Below, one piece after another: positions 1 to 7,334 of a DNA stretch of 8,097 nucleotides. The position numbers and the translations under genes were made by a program. This DNA comes from JBDSTZ01 sp039927975 (lineage in GTDB: Bacteria > Pseudomonadota > Gammaproteobacteria > Burkholderiales > Burkholderiaceae_D): positions 1 through 8,097 of the forward strand of contig JBDSTZ010000584.1 of assembly GCA_039927975.1 (NCBI GenBank). The letters are read 5' to 3'. The notes under the pieces were generated by a model that was given only the letters and a program-made list of their open reading frames with translations, was not told the origin of the DNA and ran no database searches. Each line of letters opens with the position of its first letter. Position 1 is the stretch's first letter.

Positions 1-2798
1 TGTGCGACGTCAAGTCGCCGGCCGACGGCAACCTGATCTTGCGGGCCAAGACCGCCGACAGTGCCCAGCGCGCCGCCAGCACCGCGCGCAACGTGTGGGT
101 GGCAGGCAGCGCCGATTGGTGGTTTAACGTCACCGACAACGACCGCATCGATCTGCTGCCGTCGAAAAAACGCTACGAGCCCGGCGAGAACGCGAGCTTC
201 CAGGTGCGCAGCCCGTTCCGCGAAGCGACCGCGCTGATCACGGTCGAGCGCGAAGGCATTCTCGACACCTACGTGCGCCACCTCTCGGGCCACGAGCCGG
301 TGTTCACGATTCCGGTCAAGCCGGGCTACGCGCCGAATGTATTCGTCTCGGCGATGGTGGTGCGCGGGCGCGTGGCCGGCGTGCGACCGAGCGCGCTGGT
401 CGATCTGGGCAAGCCGGCCTATAAACTCGGCATCGCGCCGATGCGGGTTGGCTGGGCCGGGCACGAACTGAAAGTCCAGGTCAGCGCCGACAAGCCGGTC
501 TATAAAGTGCGCGACAAGGCCAGCGTCAAGGTGAAGGTCACGCGCGCCGACGGCGGCGCGCTGCCGGCCGGCGCCGAGATCGCGCTGGCGGCGGTCGACG
601 CCGCGCTGCTCGAACTCAAGCCCAACACGAGCTGGAACCTGTTAGAGGCGATGATGCAGGAGCGCAGTCTGCAAGTGAGCACCTCGACGGCGCAGATGCA
701 GGTGATCGGCAAGCGCCACTTCGGCCGCAAGGCCTTTCCGCATGGCGGCGGCGGCGGCCGCGGCAACGGGCGCGAACTGTTCGAGACGCTGCTGTACTGG
801 AATCCAAAGGTCGTCCTCGACGCCAACGGCGAGGCCAGTGTCGAAGTGCCGCTCAACGATTCGCTCAGCGCCTTCCGAATGGTGGCGATCGCCAGCGCCC
901 GCAGTGGCTTGTTCGGCACCGGCGCCACCGAGGTACGCACCTCGCAGGACCTGATGCTGATGTCGGGTCTGGCGGCGCTGGCACGCGAAGGCGACCGCTT
1001 CCGCGCCGGCGCCACGGTGCGCAATATGTCGGGCGGCGAACTGAGGGTGCAGGTCAATGCGAGCGTGAGCGCCGACGGCGCCAAGACCGTGGCGCTGGCG
1101 CCGCAGAACCTTACGCTGGGCGCTGGCGAGGCGCGCGACCTGGGCTGGGATTACCAGGCCCCGCTCTCCGTCAACAAGCTGGCGTGGCAGATCGGCGCGC
1201 GCGCCGACGGCGGCGCGTCCGACCTGCTCAAGGTGTCGCAAAAGGTGATCGCCGCCGTCCCGGTGCGCACCATGCAAGCCACCCTGCTCCAGCTCGACGC
1301 GCCGCGCGCAATGACGGTCGAACGGCCCGCCGACGCGATCGCCGGCCGTGGCGGCCTGCTGACCACCTTCAGCCCGCGCCTGGCCAACGACCTGCCCGGC
1401 GTGCGCGAATACATGCAGGCCTACCCTTACACCTGCTTCGAGCAGACCACTTCGCGCGCCATCGCGCTGCACGACGCCGCGCTGTGGAAGGCGAACGCCG
1501 CGTCGCTGCCGGCGTATCTCGACAGCGACGGCCTGGTCAAGTACTTCGCCATGATGCGGGAAGGCAGCGACAGCCTGACCGCCTACGTGCTGTCGGCCAC
1601 CAGCGAAGCCGGCTACGCCATTCCACAAAACCTGCGCGAGCGGATGGAACAAGGCTTGCGCGCTTTTGTGGAGGGCAAGATCGTGCGCGGTTCCGCGCTC
1701 GCCACCACCGACCTGGCGATCCGCAAGATGGCCGCGCTGGAAGCCCTGTCACGCACCACCGAAGTCAAGGCGCCGATGCTCGAATCGTTCAGCATCGCGC
1801 CGAACCTGTGGCCAACGTCCGCCGTGATCGACTGGTATCTGGTGTTGAAGCGCACGCCTGCCCTGCCCCGGAGCGCCGAACAGATGGCGCAGGCCGAACA
1901 GGTCCTGCGCGCGCGCCTGAACCTGCAAGGCACAACGATGGGCTTTTCGACCGAGCGCAGCGACAACTGGTGGTGGCTGATGGCGTCGGCCGACGTCAAC
2001 GCCAACCGCCTGCTGCTGGCCATGCTCGACAATCCGGCGTGGCAGGCCGACATGGGCCGGCTGGCGCGCGGCACGCTGGGACGCCAGAAACAGGGCCGCT
2101 GGGGCACGACGTTGGCGAACGCCTGGGGCGTGCTGGCGATCGACAAATTCTCGGCAAAGTTCGAGTCCGAACCGGTCACCGGCAGCAGCAGCGCCACGCT
2201 GGCGGGCGCCAGCAAGAGCGTGAGCTGGCCAGCCACCGCCGCCAACAGCGCGGTGATGCAGCCATGGCCGGCCGGCGCCCAGGCCCTGTCGCTGCGCCAC
2301 ACGGGCAGCGGCAAGCCATGGGCGATCGTGCAAAGCCTGGCGGCGATTCCGCTGACGGCGCCGCTGTCGTCGGGCTACAAGATCAGCAAGACGATCACGC
2401 CGGTGGAGCAGAAAGTCAAAGGCGCGTGGTCGCGCGGCGATATCTACCGCGTCCATCTCGACCTCGAAGCGCAGTCCGACATGACCTGGGTGGTGGTCGA
2501 CGATCCGGTGCCGGCCAGCGCCAGCATCCTCGGCAGCGGTCTGGGAGGCGATTCGCAGATCATGCGCAAGGGCGAGGAACAGCGCGGCGGCTGGGTCAGC
2601 CCGGCCTTCGAGGAACGCACCTTCGACGCCTTTCATTCGTATTTCTCGTTTGTCCCGAAAGGCAAATGGAGCGTCGAGTACACGGTGCGCCTGAATAACC
2701 AGGGCAGCTTCAACCTGCCCGCCACCAGGGTCGAGGCGATGTACAGCCCCGAGATGTTCGGCATGCTGCCGAACCAGCCGGTCAATGTGAAGCCGTGA
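1..2798 (+). CDS. Bacterial alpha-2-macroglobulin (YfhM-like protease trap), 3' part
   Basis: This reading frame is open from the left edge (first whole codon at 3), so the start, signal peptide and N-terminal macroglobulin domains lie outside; 931 residues are visible. Such proteins sit in the periplasm, are cut in a bait region by invading proteases, and trap them through an internal thioester. Visible residues about 55-125 and 145-205 look like macroglobulin (MG) beta domains. A linker at about 217-257 containing GGGGG (248-252) is a plausible bait or exposed segment, followed by the family-typical LNDSLSAFRMVAIA stretch. The thioester motif is YPYTCFEQT, with Cys478 and Gln481 intact (nt 1434-1445); the usual Leu of CLEQ is Phe. 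About 453 residues follow the Cys, close to the spacing I recall for E. coli YfhM, so the alpha-helical thioester domain and C-terminal beta domain appear complete. The ending MYSPEMFGMLPN is typical. The stop overlaps pbpC, implying one operon. The family call is very secure; whether this is the YfhM or a longer subtype cannot be told from the fragment. Confidence 0.95.
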   Translation, partial: CDVKSPADGNLILRAKTADSAQRAASTARNVWVAGSADWWFNVTDNDRIDLLPSKKRYEPGENASFQVRSPFREATALITVEREGILDTYVRHLSGHEPVFTIPVKPGYAPNVFVSAMVVRGRVAGVRPSALVDLGKPAYKLGIAPMRVGWAGHELKVQVSADKPVYKVRDKASVKVKVTRADGGALPAGAEIALAAVDAALLELKPNTSWNLLEAMMQERSLQVSTSTAQMQVIGKRHFGRKAFPHGGGGGRGNGRELFETLLYWNPKVVLDANGEASVEVPLNDSLSAFRMVAIASARSGLFGTGATEVRTSQDLMLMSGLAALAREGDRFRAGATVRNMSGGELRVQVNASVSADGAKTVALAPQNLTLGAGEARDLGWDYQAPLSVNKLAWQIGARADGGASDLLKVSQKVIAAVPVRTMQATLLQLDAPRAMTVERPADAIAGRGGLLTTFSPRLANDLPGVREYMQAYPYTCFEQTTSRAIALHDAALWKANAASLPAYLDSDGLVKYFAMMREGSDSLTAYVLSATSEAGYAIPQNLRERMEQGLRAFVEGKIVRGSALATTDLAIRKMAALEALSRTTEVKAPMLESFSIAPNLWPTSAVIDWYLVLKRTPALPRSAEQMAQAEQVLRARLNLQGTTMGFSTERSDNWWWLMASADVNANRLLLAMLDNPAWQADMGRLARGTLGRQKQGRWGTTLANAWGVLAIDKFSAKFESEPVTGSSSATLAGASKSVSWPATAANSAVMQPWPAGAQALSLRHTGSGKPWAIVQSLAAIPLTAPLSSGYKISKTITPVEQKVKGAWSRGDIYRVHLDLEAQSDMTWVVVDDPVPASASILGSGLGGDSQIMRKGEEQRGGWVSPAFEERTFDAFHSYFSFVPKGKWSVEYTVRLNNQGSFNLPATRVEAMYSPEMFGMLPNQPVNVKP

Positions 2799-4909
2799 TG
2801 CAGCGTCCTGCCTCGATCGTTCTCCTGATCCTGGCGCTAGGCGCCGGCGGCGCCCGCGCGGCGGTGCCGGGACCGGAGCAGGTCAAGGCGGCATGGCGTG
2901 CCTCCGACACCACCCTGCTCGACCGCCATGGCGTGGCGATCGAATCCACGCGCGCCGACCTGACCGCGCGGCGCGGCGGCTGGGTGGCGCTGGCCGATAT
3001 CTCGCCGGTGCTCGGCGCGGCGGTGCTACAAGCCGAGGACCAGCACTTCATGCAGCACGGCGGGGTCGACCTGGGCGCGGTCGGCCAGGCGGCGTGGGAC
3101 AACCTGTTCGCCCGCAAGGCGCGCGGCGCCTCGACCATCACGATGCAACTGGCGGCGCTGCTCGACCCGGCGCTGCGCGGCGCCGGAGGTGGCCGCAGCT
3201 GGGGCCAGAAATGGGACCAGGCGATGGCCGCGCGCGAGCTCGAAGCCGGCTGGAGCAAGCAGCAGATTCTCGAAGCCTATCTGAACATGGTGCCGTTTCG
3301 CGGCGAGCTGATCGGCGTGGGCGCCGCCTCGCGCGCCCTGTTCGGCAAAGTGCCGGGCGGGCTAGACCGCGCCGAATCGGCGATCCTGGCAAGCCTGCTG
3401 CGCGCGCCGGTCGCCGCGCCGCGCCTGGTGGCCAAGCGGGCCTGCGCGCTGGCGAAGGAACTCGACGCCGCAGCAGCCTGCGCGCCGATCGAATGGCAGA
3501 CCGAAGTCGCGCTGGGCCGTCCGGCCGCGCTGGCGATCTTGACGCCGGCGCCGCAGGTGGCGCGCAAGCTGCTGGGCGCGGCCGGCAGCAGCACCCGCAG
3601 CACGCTCGACGCCAGCCTGCAGCGCTTCGCCCAGGACTCGCTGCGCCAGCACCTGGCCGTCCTGCGCGAGCGGAATGTCGGCGATGGCGCGGCGATCGTG
3701 ATCGACAACGCCAGCGGCGAGATCCTCGCCTGGGTCGGCAACACCGGCGACAGCGAGGTCGATGGCGTGACCGCGCTGCGCCAGGCCGGCTCCACCCTCA
3801 AACCCTTTCTCTACGAGCTGGCGTTCGAGCGCGGCCTGCTGACCGCCGCCTCACTGCTGGACGACTCGCCGATCGGCATCGCCACCGCCGGCGGGCTGTA
3901 CGTGCCGAAGAATTACGATAACGAGTTCAAGGGTTTTGTGAGCGCGCGCACCAGCCTGGCCAGCTCGCTCAACGTGCCGGCGGTGCGCACGCTGGTGCTG
4001 ACCGGGCAGGACCGCTTTCACACCCGCCTGCGCGAAGTCGGCCTGACAAGCCTGACCGAAGCGGCCGACTATTACGGCGACTCGCTGGCGCTCGGCTCGG
4101 CCGAGGTGAATCTGCTGGAACTAGCGAACGCCTACCGCACCCTGGCCAATCAGGGCGTCTACAGCGAGACCCGGCTGCGGCCCGGCCCGGCCGGCGCCGG
4201 CAAACGCGTGATGGATGCGCGCGCCAGCTTTATCGTCGCCGACATCCTCTCGGACCGCGCCGCGCGCAGCCTCACCTTCGGCCTGCGCAACGAGCTGGGA
4301 ACGAGCTTCTGGAGCGCGGTCAAGACCGGCACCAGCAAGGACATGCGCGACAACTGGTGCATGGGCTTTTCGGAGCGGTACACGGTCGGTGTCTGGGTCG
4401 GCAATTTCGACGGCAGTTCGATGTGGGACGTGTCGGGCGTGACGGGCGCGGCGCCGGTGTGGCGCGACCTGATGGATTACCTGCACCAGCACCTGCCCAG
4501 CCGCGCGCCAGCGCCACCAAAAGGCGTGCTGCGCCGGCAGATCGCGTTCCAGCCGGCGCTCGAAGCCGAGCGCGCCGAATGGTTCGTCGCCGGCACCGAG
4601 ACGGCGCTGGTGACGCTGGCGCCGTCAACGGCGGATGCGCCCACGATTCTGTATCCGGTAGATGGCAGTATCATCGCCACCGATCCCGATATTCCGGAGC
4701 CGATGCAGCGGGTGATGTTCAGGGCCGCCGACGGCAAGGGCCTGACGTGGCGGCTCAATGGCGCCACGCTGGCGGGAGCGGAACGCGAGTACGCGTGGAA
4801 GCCGGCGCCCGGCAAATACGCACTGGCGCTGTTCGACGCGCAGGACAAGATGGTGACGTCGGTGCGCTTCGAGGTGCGCGGGGAGGCGCTGGCGACGGCG
4901 CGCCGCTAG
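2798..4909 (+). CDS. pbpC: Penicillin-binding protein 1C (bifunctional peptidoglycan synthase)
   Basis: A class A PBP of 703 aa that polymerises lipid II glycan strands and cross-links the peptides in the periplasm. I chose ATG 2798, whose A is the last base of the upstream TGA; GTG 2795 (4-base overlap) is equally possible. No good ribosome-binding site is visible, which suits translational coupling. Residues about 7-22 are a hydrophobic stretch ending ARA/AV, resembling a cleavable signal peptide rather than a long anchor. Glycosyltransferase 51 domain, about 40-215: EDQHFMQHGGVD (catalytic Glu80), GASTITMQ (110-117), and ILEAYLN with the second Glu159. Transpeptidase domain, about 290-560: STLK (332-335, nucleophile Ser332), SLN (390-392), KTGT (509-512). 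C-terminal BiPBP_C-like beta domain, about 611-697. All catalytic motifs are intact. The length is somewhat below E. coli PBP1C (about 770 aa). The position directly after an alpha-2-macroglobulin gene is the classic arrangement and identifies it as PBP1C rather than PBP1A/1B. Confidence 0.95.
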   Translation: MQRPASIVLLILALGAGGARAAVPGPEQVKAAWRASDTTLLDRHGVAIESTRADLTARRGGWVALADISPVLGAAVLQAEDQHFMQHGGVDLGAVGQAAWDNLFARKARGASTITMQLAALLDPALRGAGGGRSWGQKWDQAMAARELEAGWSKQQILEAYLNMVPFRGELIGVGAASRALFGKVPGGLDRAESAILASLLRAPVAAPRLVAKRACALAKELDAAAACAPIEWQTEVALGRPAALAILTPAPQVARKLLGAAGSSTRSTLDASLQRFAQDSLRQHLAVLRERNVGDGAAIVIDNASGEILAWVGNTGDSEVDGVTALRQAGSTLKPFLYELAFERGLLTAASLLDDSPIGIATAGGLYVPKNYDNEFKGFVSARTSLASSLNVPAVRTLVLTGQDRFHTRLREVGLTSLTEAADYYGDSLALGSAEVNLLELANAYRTLANQGVYSETRLRPGPAGAGKRVMDARASFIVADILSDRAARSLTFGLRNELGTSFWSAVKTGTSKDMRDNWCMGFSERYTVGVWVGNFDGSSMWDVSGVTGAAPVWRDLMDYLHQHLPSRAPAPPKGVLRRQIAFQPALEAERAEWFVAGTETALVTLAPSTADAPTILYPVDGSIIATDPDIPEPMQRVMFRAADGKGLTWRLNGATLAGAEREYAWKPAPGKYALALFDAQDKMVTSVRFEVRGEALATARR

Positions 4910-4916
4910 TTTTGGA

Positions 4917-5384
4917 TCAGCGGGCGCTGAGCGCGGTCTCGGGTTCGGTGGCGAGGGTTTCGTGCACGAAGCGGGTGACGGCTTCCTCGACTTGCGCGCA
5001 GACGCTGGTGAACGCGGCGCGGATATTCTGGTCGCTGCCACTCACCTGTCCCGGCGCGGGCAACTGCCAGTGAAGGTGCTGCGGGCGGCCGCGCCAGACT
5101 GGCGCATCTTCGCCGGCGGCGCTCTCGCAGACCCAAATGACATAGTCGAACTGCGGTGCGTCGGCGTGGCTGAACTGGGTCCACGACTTGCTGGTCAGGC
5201 CATGGGGCGGGTAGCCGCGCCGCGTCAGTTCGTTGAAGGTCAGCGGATTGACCCGCCCGGTCGGGTGGCTGCCGGCGCTGCACGCGCGGAACCGTTCACC
5301 ACCGACCCGGGTGAGAATCGCTTCGCCCATGATGCTGCGGCCGGAATTACCGGAGCAGAGAAAGAGGACCTGATATACCTTCAA
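4917..5384 (-). CDS. ArsC-like low-molecular-weight phosphatase family protein with altered active site
   Basis: A 155-aa protein of the LMW protein-tyrosine-phosphatase / thioredoxin-linked arsenate reductase superfamily. I start it at TTG 5384, giving MKVYQVLFLCSGNSGRS, which places the nucleophile at Cys10 as in classical ArsC, with GGGA six bases upstream. The frame stays open to a TTG at 5441, but that has no ribosome-binding site and its extra 19 residues look non-coding. The P-loop CX5R is complete (Cys10, Arg16), and the ArsC-type signature SAGSHPTGRVNP (36-47) and LTSKSW are conserved. Two hallmark positions differ. The family's usual VCDxAAGExCPVW reads VCESAAGEDAPVW, keeping Cys86 but with Ala94 where the resolving Cys is expected. 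The usual HWGxPDP reads HWQLPAP, with Ala110 in place of the general-acid Asp. Canonical arsenate reduction is therefore doubtful; binding or a divergent phosphatase/reductase activity is possible. No other ars genes are visible. It is convergent with pbpC across 7 bp. Confidence 0.85.
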   Translation of the reverse strand: MKVYQVLFLCSGNSGRSIMGEAILTRVGGERFRACSAGSHPTGRVNPLTFNELTRRGYPPHGLTSKSWTQFSHADAPQFDYVIWVCESAAGEDAPVWRGRPQHLHWQLPAPGQVSGSDQNIRAAFTSVCAQVEEAVTRFVHETLATEPETALSAR

Positions 5385-5509
5385 GATGTTTCCCGGCAGT
5401 AGAAATGGCCTTGCTGCCTTGGAAGGTATAGGCAACGGCAAGAGGAAAATACTCAGCTATTCTATTGGAATTACGCTTGTCGGAATGTAAGGTAATGACA
5501 GATGCACAT

Positions 5510-5525
5510 GTAGGTATCGTCCTAC
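5510..5525. repeat. Small inverted repeat GTAGG-N6-CCTAC
   Basis: Within the relatively AT-rich spacer between two minus-strand genes, GTAGG (5510-5514) and CCTAC (5521-5525) form a perfect 5-bp inverted repeat with a TATCGT centre, immediately followed by overlapping CTACGTAG. It could be a protein-binding site, part of the terminator region of the upstream dehydrogenase gene, or a copy of a dispersed intergenic repeat. The symmetry is seen; the role is unknown. Confidence 0.35.
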
Positions 5526-5538
5526 GTAGAACGAATCA

Positions 5539-5559
5539 GGCCGCGCGGCGAGCGCGGCC
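5539..5559 (-). terminator. Probable terminator of the cytochrome c/dehydrogenase gene
   Basis: A perfect 8-bp all-GC stem (GGCCGCGC at 5539-5546, GCGCGGCC at 5552-5559) with a 5-base loop lies 8 bp past the TAA stop of the minus-strand dehydrogenase gene. On that strand the stem is followed by CTGATTCGTTCT, which is T-rich but not an uninterrupted T tract, so this is a weak or imperfect intrinsic terminator. Its placement right after the stop is the main support. Confidence 0.5.
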
Positions 5560-5567
5560 CGCATCGC

Positions 5568-7259
5568 TTACGGCTGGCTGGGCACGACCCGCCAGATGGT
5601 GCCGCTGGCGTCGTCGTCGACCAGCAGCGAACCGTCGGCGGCCACCAGCACCGACGATGGCCGGCCCCACACTTCCCTGTCGCTGACGATCATCCCGGTG
5701 AGGAAATCCTCGTACTCGCCGGTCGGCACGCCATTCTTCATCCGAACCCGCACGACCTTGGAGCCGGCGCGGGTGGCGCGGTTCCAGGAGCCGTGCAAGG
5801 CGAGGAAGACGTCGCCCTCGTAAGCTTTAGGGAAGGCGAATTTGGCGCCCTTGGGCGTCACGTACGGCGCCATGCCGAGCGGCGCCGAGTGGGCCTGGAT
5901 CAGCACATCGGGCACGCTCACCTTGGCCCTCAGATCCGGCCGGGCGCCGGCCAGGCGCGGGTCTTCATTGGCGCCGATGTAGTACCACGGCCAGCCGTAG
6001 TAGGCGCCTTTCTTGACCCGGGTGAGGTAGTCGGGCGGCAGATTATCGCCCAGCTCATCGCGCTCGTTCACGCTGCACAGCAGTTCGCCGGTGGGCGGGT
6101 ACAAGGTCATGCCGACGCAGTTGCGCAGGCCGGTGGCGTAGGTGTGGCGGTTGGCGCCGTCCGGGTCGAAGGCCAGCACGATGGCGCGATCGAGTTCGTC
6201 GCCCCAGGCCGCGCCCAGGCCCTGCTTGGCCTCCCACTCGGGCAAGGGCATCGGCGGGGTCGGCGTCATGGTGTTGGCGACGTTGGTGGCCGAGCCGATC
6301 GACAGGAACAGCAGCTTGTCGTCGCCGGAGAAGGCGATGGTACGGCTGCTGTGGGCGCCCTTCTCGGCGGTCAGCTTCGGCACCACCACTTCGGGCGCAG
6401 CGGTGGCCTGCAGGTCGCCGTTCTTGTACGGCAGGCGGACGATCTGGTTGACGGTGGCGACGTACAGGTATTTGGGGTTCGGCCCGGACGGGTAGAAGGC
6501 GATGCCGAAGGGGCGGTCGAGGCCAGAGGCGAATACGCTGATGGTGTCGGCGGTCTCGCCGGTGGACGAGCGCAGCACCTTGACCTGGCCCTTGCCTGGT
6601 TCCGAGATGAAGACGTCGCCGTTGGCGGCGCGGATCATCAGGCGGCCCTTGTCCGGATCGGTGGCGAACAGGTTGACCTTGAAGCCGGCCGGCACGCGCG
6701 GCGCCGCGCCGTCGGGCCGCGCCACCAGCTTGGGCGCATTGCCTGCGCTGGCGCTGGCGAAGGGCTTGGCCAGCTGGTCCGGCGTGAGGTGGTAGGTTTT
6801 GCCGGGCGCGTCCTGCAGCCACTGGTCGCCGCCGGTACCGACGACGGGCGCGCCGGCAGCCGCGCTTTTCGGCGCCGCGTGAAGTGTGGCCAGGTAGGCG
6901 ATCAGGGCGTCGCGGTCGGCCTTGGCGGGGACGTTGAGCGGCATGGTGGTGCCGGGGATGGTTTTGGCGGGGTCGGCGAGGAAGGCGTCCAGATCGGCGG
7001 CGGTCCAGGCCTTGCCTTTGGCGCCGGCCCGGGTCAGCGCGTCGGAATAATTGTAGCCGGGCGCGCCGCCCAGTTTGCGGCCGACGACGCCGGCCAGGCC
7101 CGGTCCCGCGCCGGAAGGCACGGCCGGATCGGCGCTGTGGCAGATCGCGCAGTTTTTCTTGAAGTAGGTTTCGCCGGCGAGCGGCGCGGCGCCGGCGCCG
7201 GCAGCGGCTGCCAGGCCGGCCAAGCCCAGGCTCAGCATGAGGAAGCGGGTGTATCGCAT
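5568..7259 (-). CDS. Secreted cytochrome c - PQQ-dependent sugar (sorbosone-type) dehydrogenase fusion
   Basis: A 563-aa periplasmic oxidoreductase, probably oxidising a sugar or sugar aldehyde with PQQ and passing electrons to its own haem. ATG 7259 has GAAAG seven bases upstream. Residues 1-25 form a signal peptide (MRYTRFLMLS, then an Ala/Gly/Leu core, probable cleavage after AGA). A class I cytochrome c domain spans about 28-128: CAICH (Cys37, Cys40, His41) binds haem, and Met106 in GTTMPLNVP is the likely axial ligand. After an Ala-rich linker, about 165-560 is a GSDH/sorbosone-dehydrogenase beta-propeller, with the family-typical segments FASGLDRPFGIAF, GAHSSRTIAF, ATGLRNCVGM, NERDELGDN, GAYYGWPWYY, SAPLGMAPY and LALHGSWNR. 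His303 is likely the counterpart of the catalytic His of soluble glucose dehydrogenase, and Arg379 of its substrate Arg (inferred by eye). The substrate cannot be read from sequence. It is transcribed alone, divergently from the hydrolase gene, and preceded by a promoter and an operator-like palindrome. Confidence 0.9.
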   Translation of the reverse strand: MRYTRFLMLSLGLAGLAAAAGAGAAPLAGETYFKKNCAICHSADPAVPSGAGPGLAGVVGRKLGGAPGYNYSDALTRAGAKGKAWTAADLDAFLADPAKTIPGTTMPLNVPAKADRDALIAYLATLHAAPKSAAAGAPVVGTGGDQWLQDAPGKTYHLTPDQLAKPFASASAGNAPKLVARPDGAAPRVPAGFKVNLFATDPDKGRLMIRAANGDVFISEPGKGQVKVLRSSTGETADTISVFASGLDRPFGIAFYPSGPNPKYLYVATVNQIVRLPYKNGDLQATAAPEVVVPKLTAEKGAHSSRTIAFSGDDKLLFLSIGSATNVANTMTPTPPMPLPEWEAKQGLGAAWGDELDRAIVLAFDPDGANRHTYATGLRNCVGMTLYPPTGELLCSVNERDELGDNLPPDYLTRVKKGAYYGWPWYYIGANEDPRLAGARPDLRAKVSVPDVLIQAHSAPLGMAPYVTPKGAKFAFPKAYEGDVFLALHGSWNRATRAGSKVVRVRMKNGVPTGEYEDFLTGMIVSDREVWGRPSSVLVAADGSLLVDDDASGTIWRVVPSQP

Positions 7260-7281
7260 GGAATTACTTTCGTCGCGTTAA

Positions 7282-7292
7282 TTGTCAGACAA
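7282..7292. promoter_or_regulatory. Candidate GntR/FadR-type operator in the dehydrogenase leader
   Basis: TTGTCAGACAA is an 11-bp palindrome with a 3-base centre, part of ATTGT-CAG-ACAAT (7281-7293). It fits the TnGTnnnACnA pattern known for FadR-subfamily GntR regulators, many of which sense sugar acids or other organic acids. It lies between the candidate -10 (7304-7309) and the dehydrogenase ATG, near the expected transcription start, where a repressor would block initiation. No regulator gene is present in the window, so the assignment is inference. Confidence 0.5.
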
Positions 7293-7303
7293 TCCAGGGC
7301 ATC

Positions 7304-7332
7304 ATTAGGCGGGTCGACAGAAAATTTGTCAA
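7304..7332 (-). promoter_or_regulatory. Sigma70-type promoter for the cytochrome c/dehydrogenase gene
   Basis: Read on the minus strand, a perfect TTGACA -35 box (7332-7327) is followed after 17 bp by CCTAAT (7309-7304), a weak -10; TAATGA two bases further on is an alternative at 19 bp spacing. The expected start of transcription would leave a leader of roughly 35-40 bases before ATG 7259, carrying the operator-like palindrome. The -35 is strong; the -10 choice is uncertain. Confidence 0.5.
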
Positions 7333-7334
7333 GT

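Noticed and set aside
1184..2698. 504-codon open frame on the plus strand inside the macroglobulin gene
   Set aside because: Arg/Ala/Gly/Gln-rich shadow of the real frame; the macroglobulin frame has thioester and domain signatures throughout.
4917..4930. TCAGCGGGCGCTGA inverted repeat at the convergent pbpC/ArsC-like gene ends as a bidirectional terminator
   Set aside because: Only 5-6 bp arms with a very short loop, overlapping the ArsC-like stop codon, and no T tract after it on either strand. The nearby TTTT precedes the stem for the pbpC direction.
5385..5441. 19-residue N-terminal extension of the ArsC-like protein from TTG 5441
   Set aside because: No ribosome-binding site before it, residues look random, and the shorter form puts the nucleophile at Cys10 as in known ArsC proteins and has GGGA suitably spaced.
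7316..7330. GACA-N7-TGTC inverted repeat overlapping the dehydrogenase -35 box
   Set aside because: Only four-base arms, easily arising by chance, and partly forced by the TTGACA box itself.
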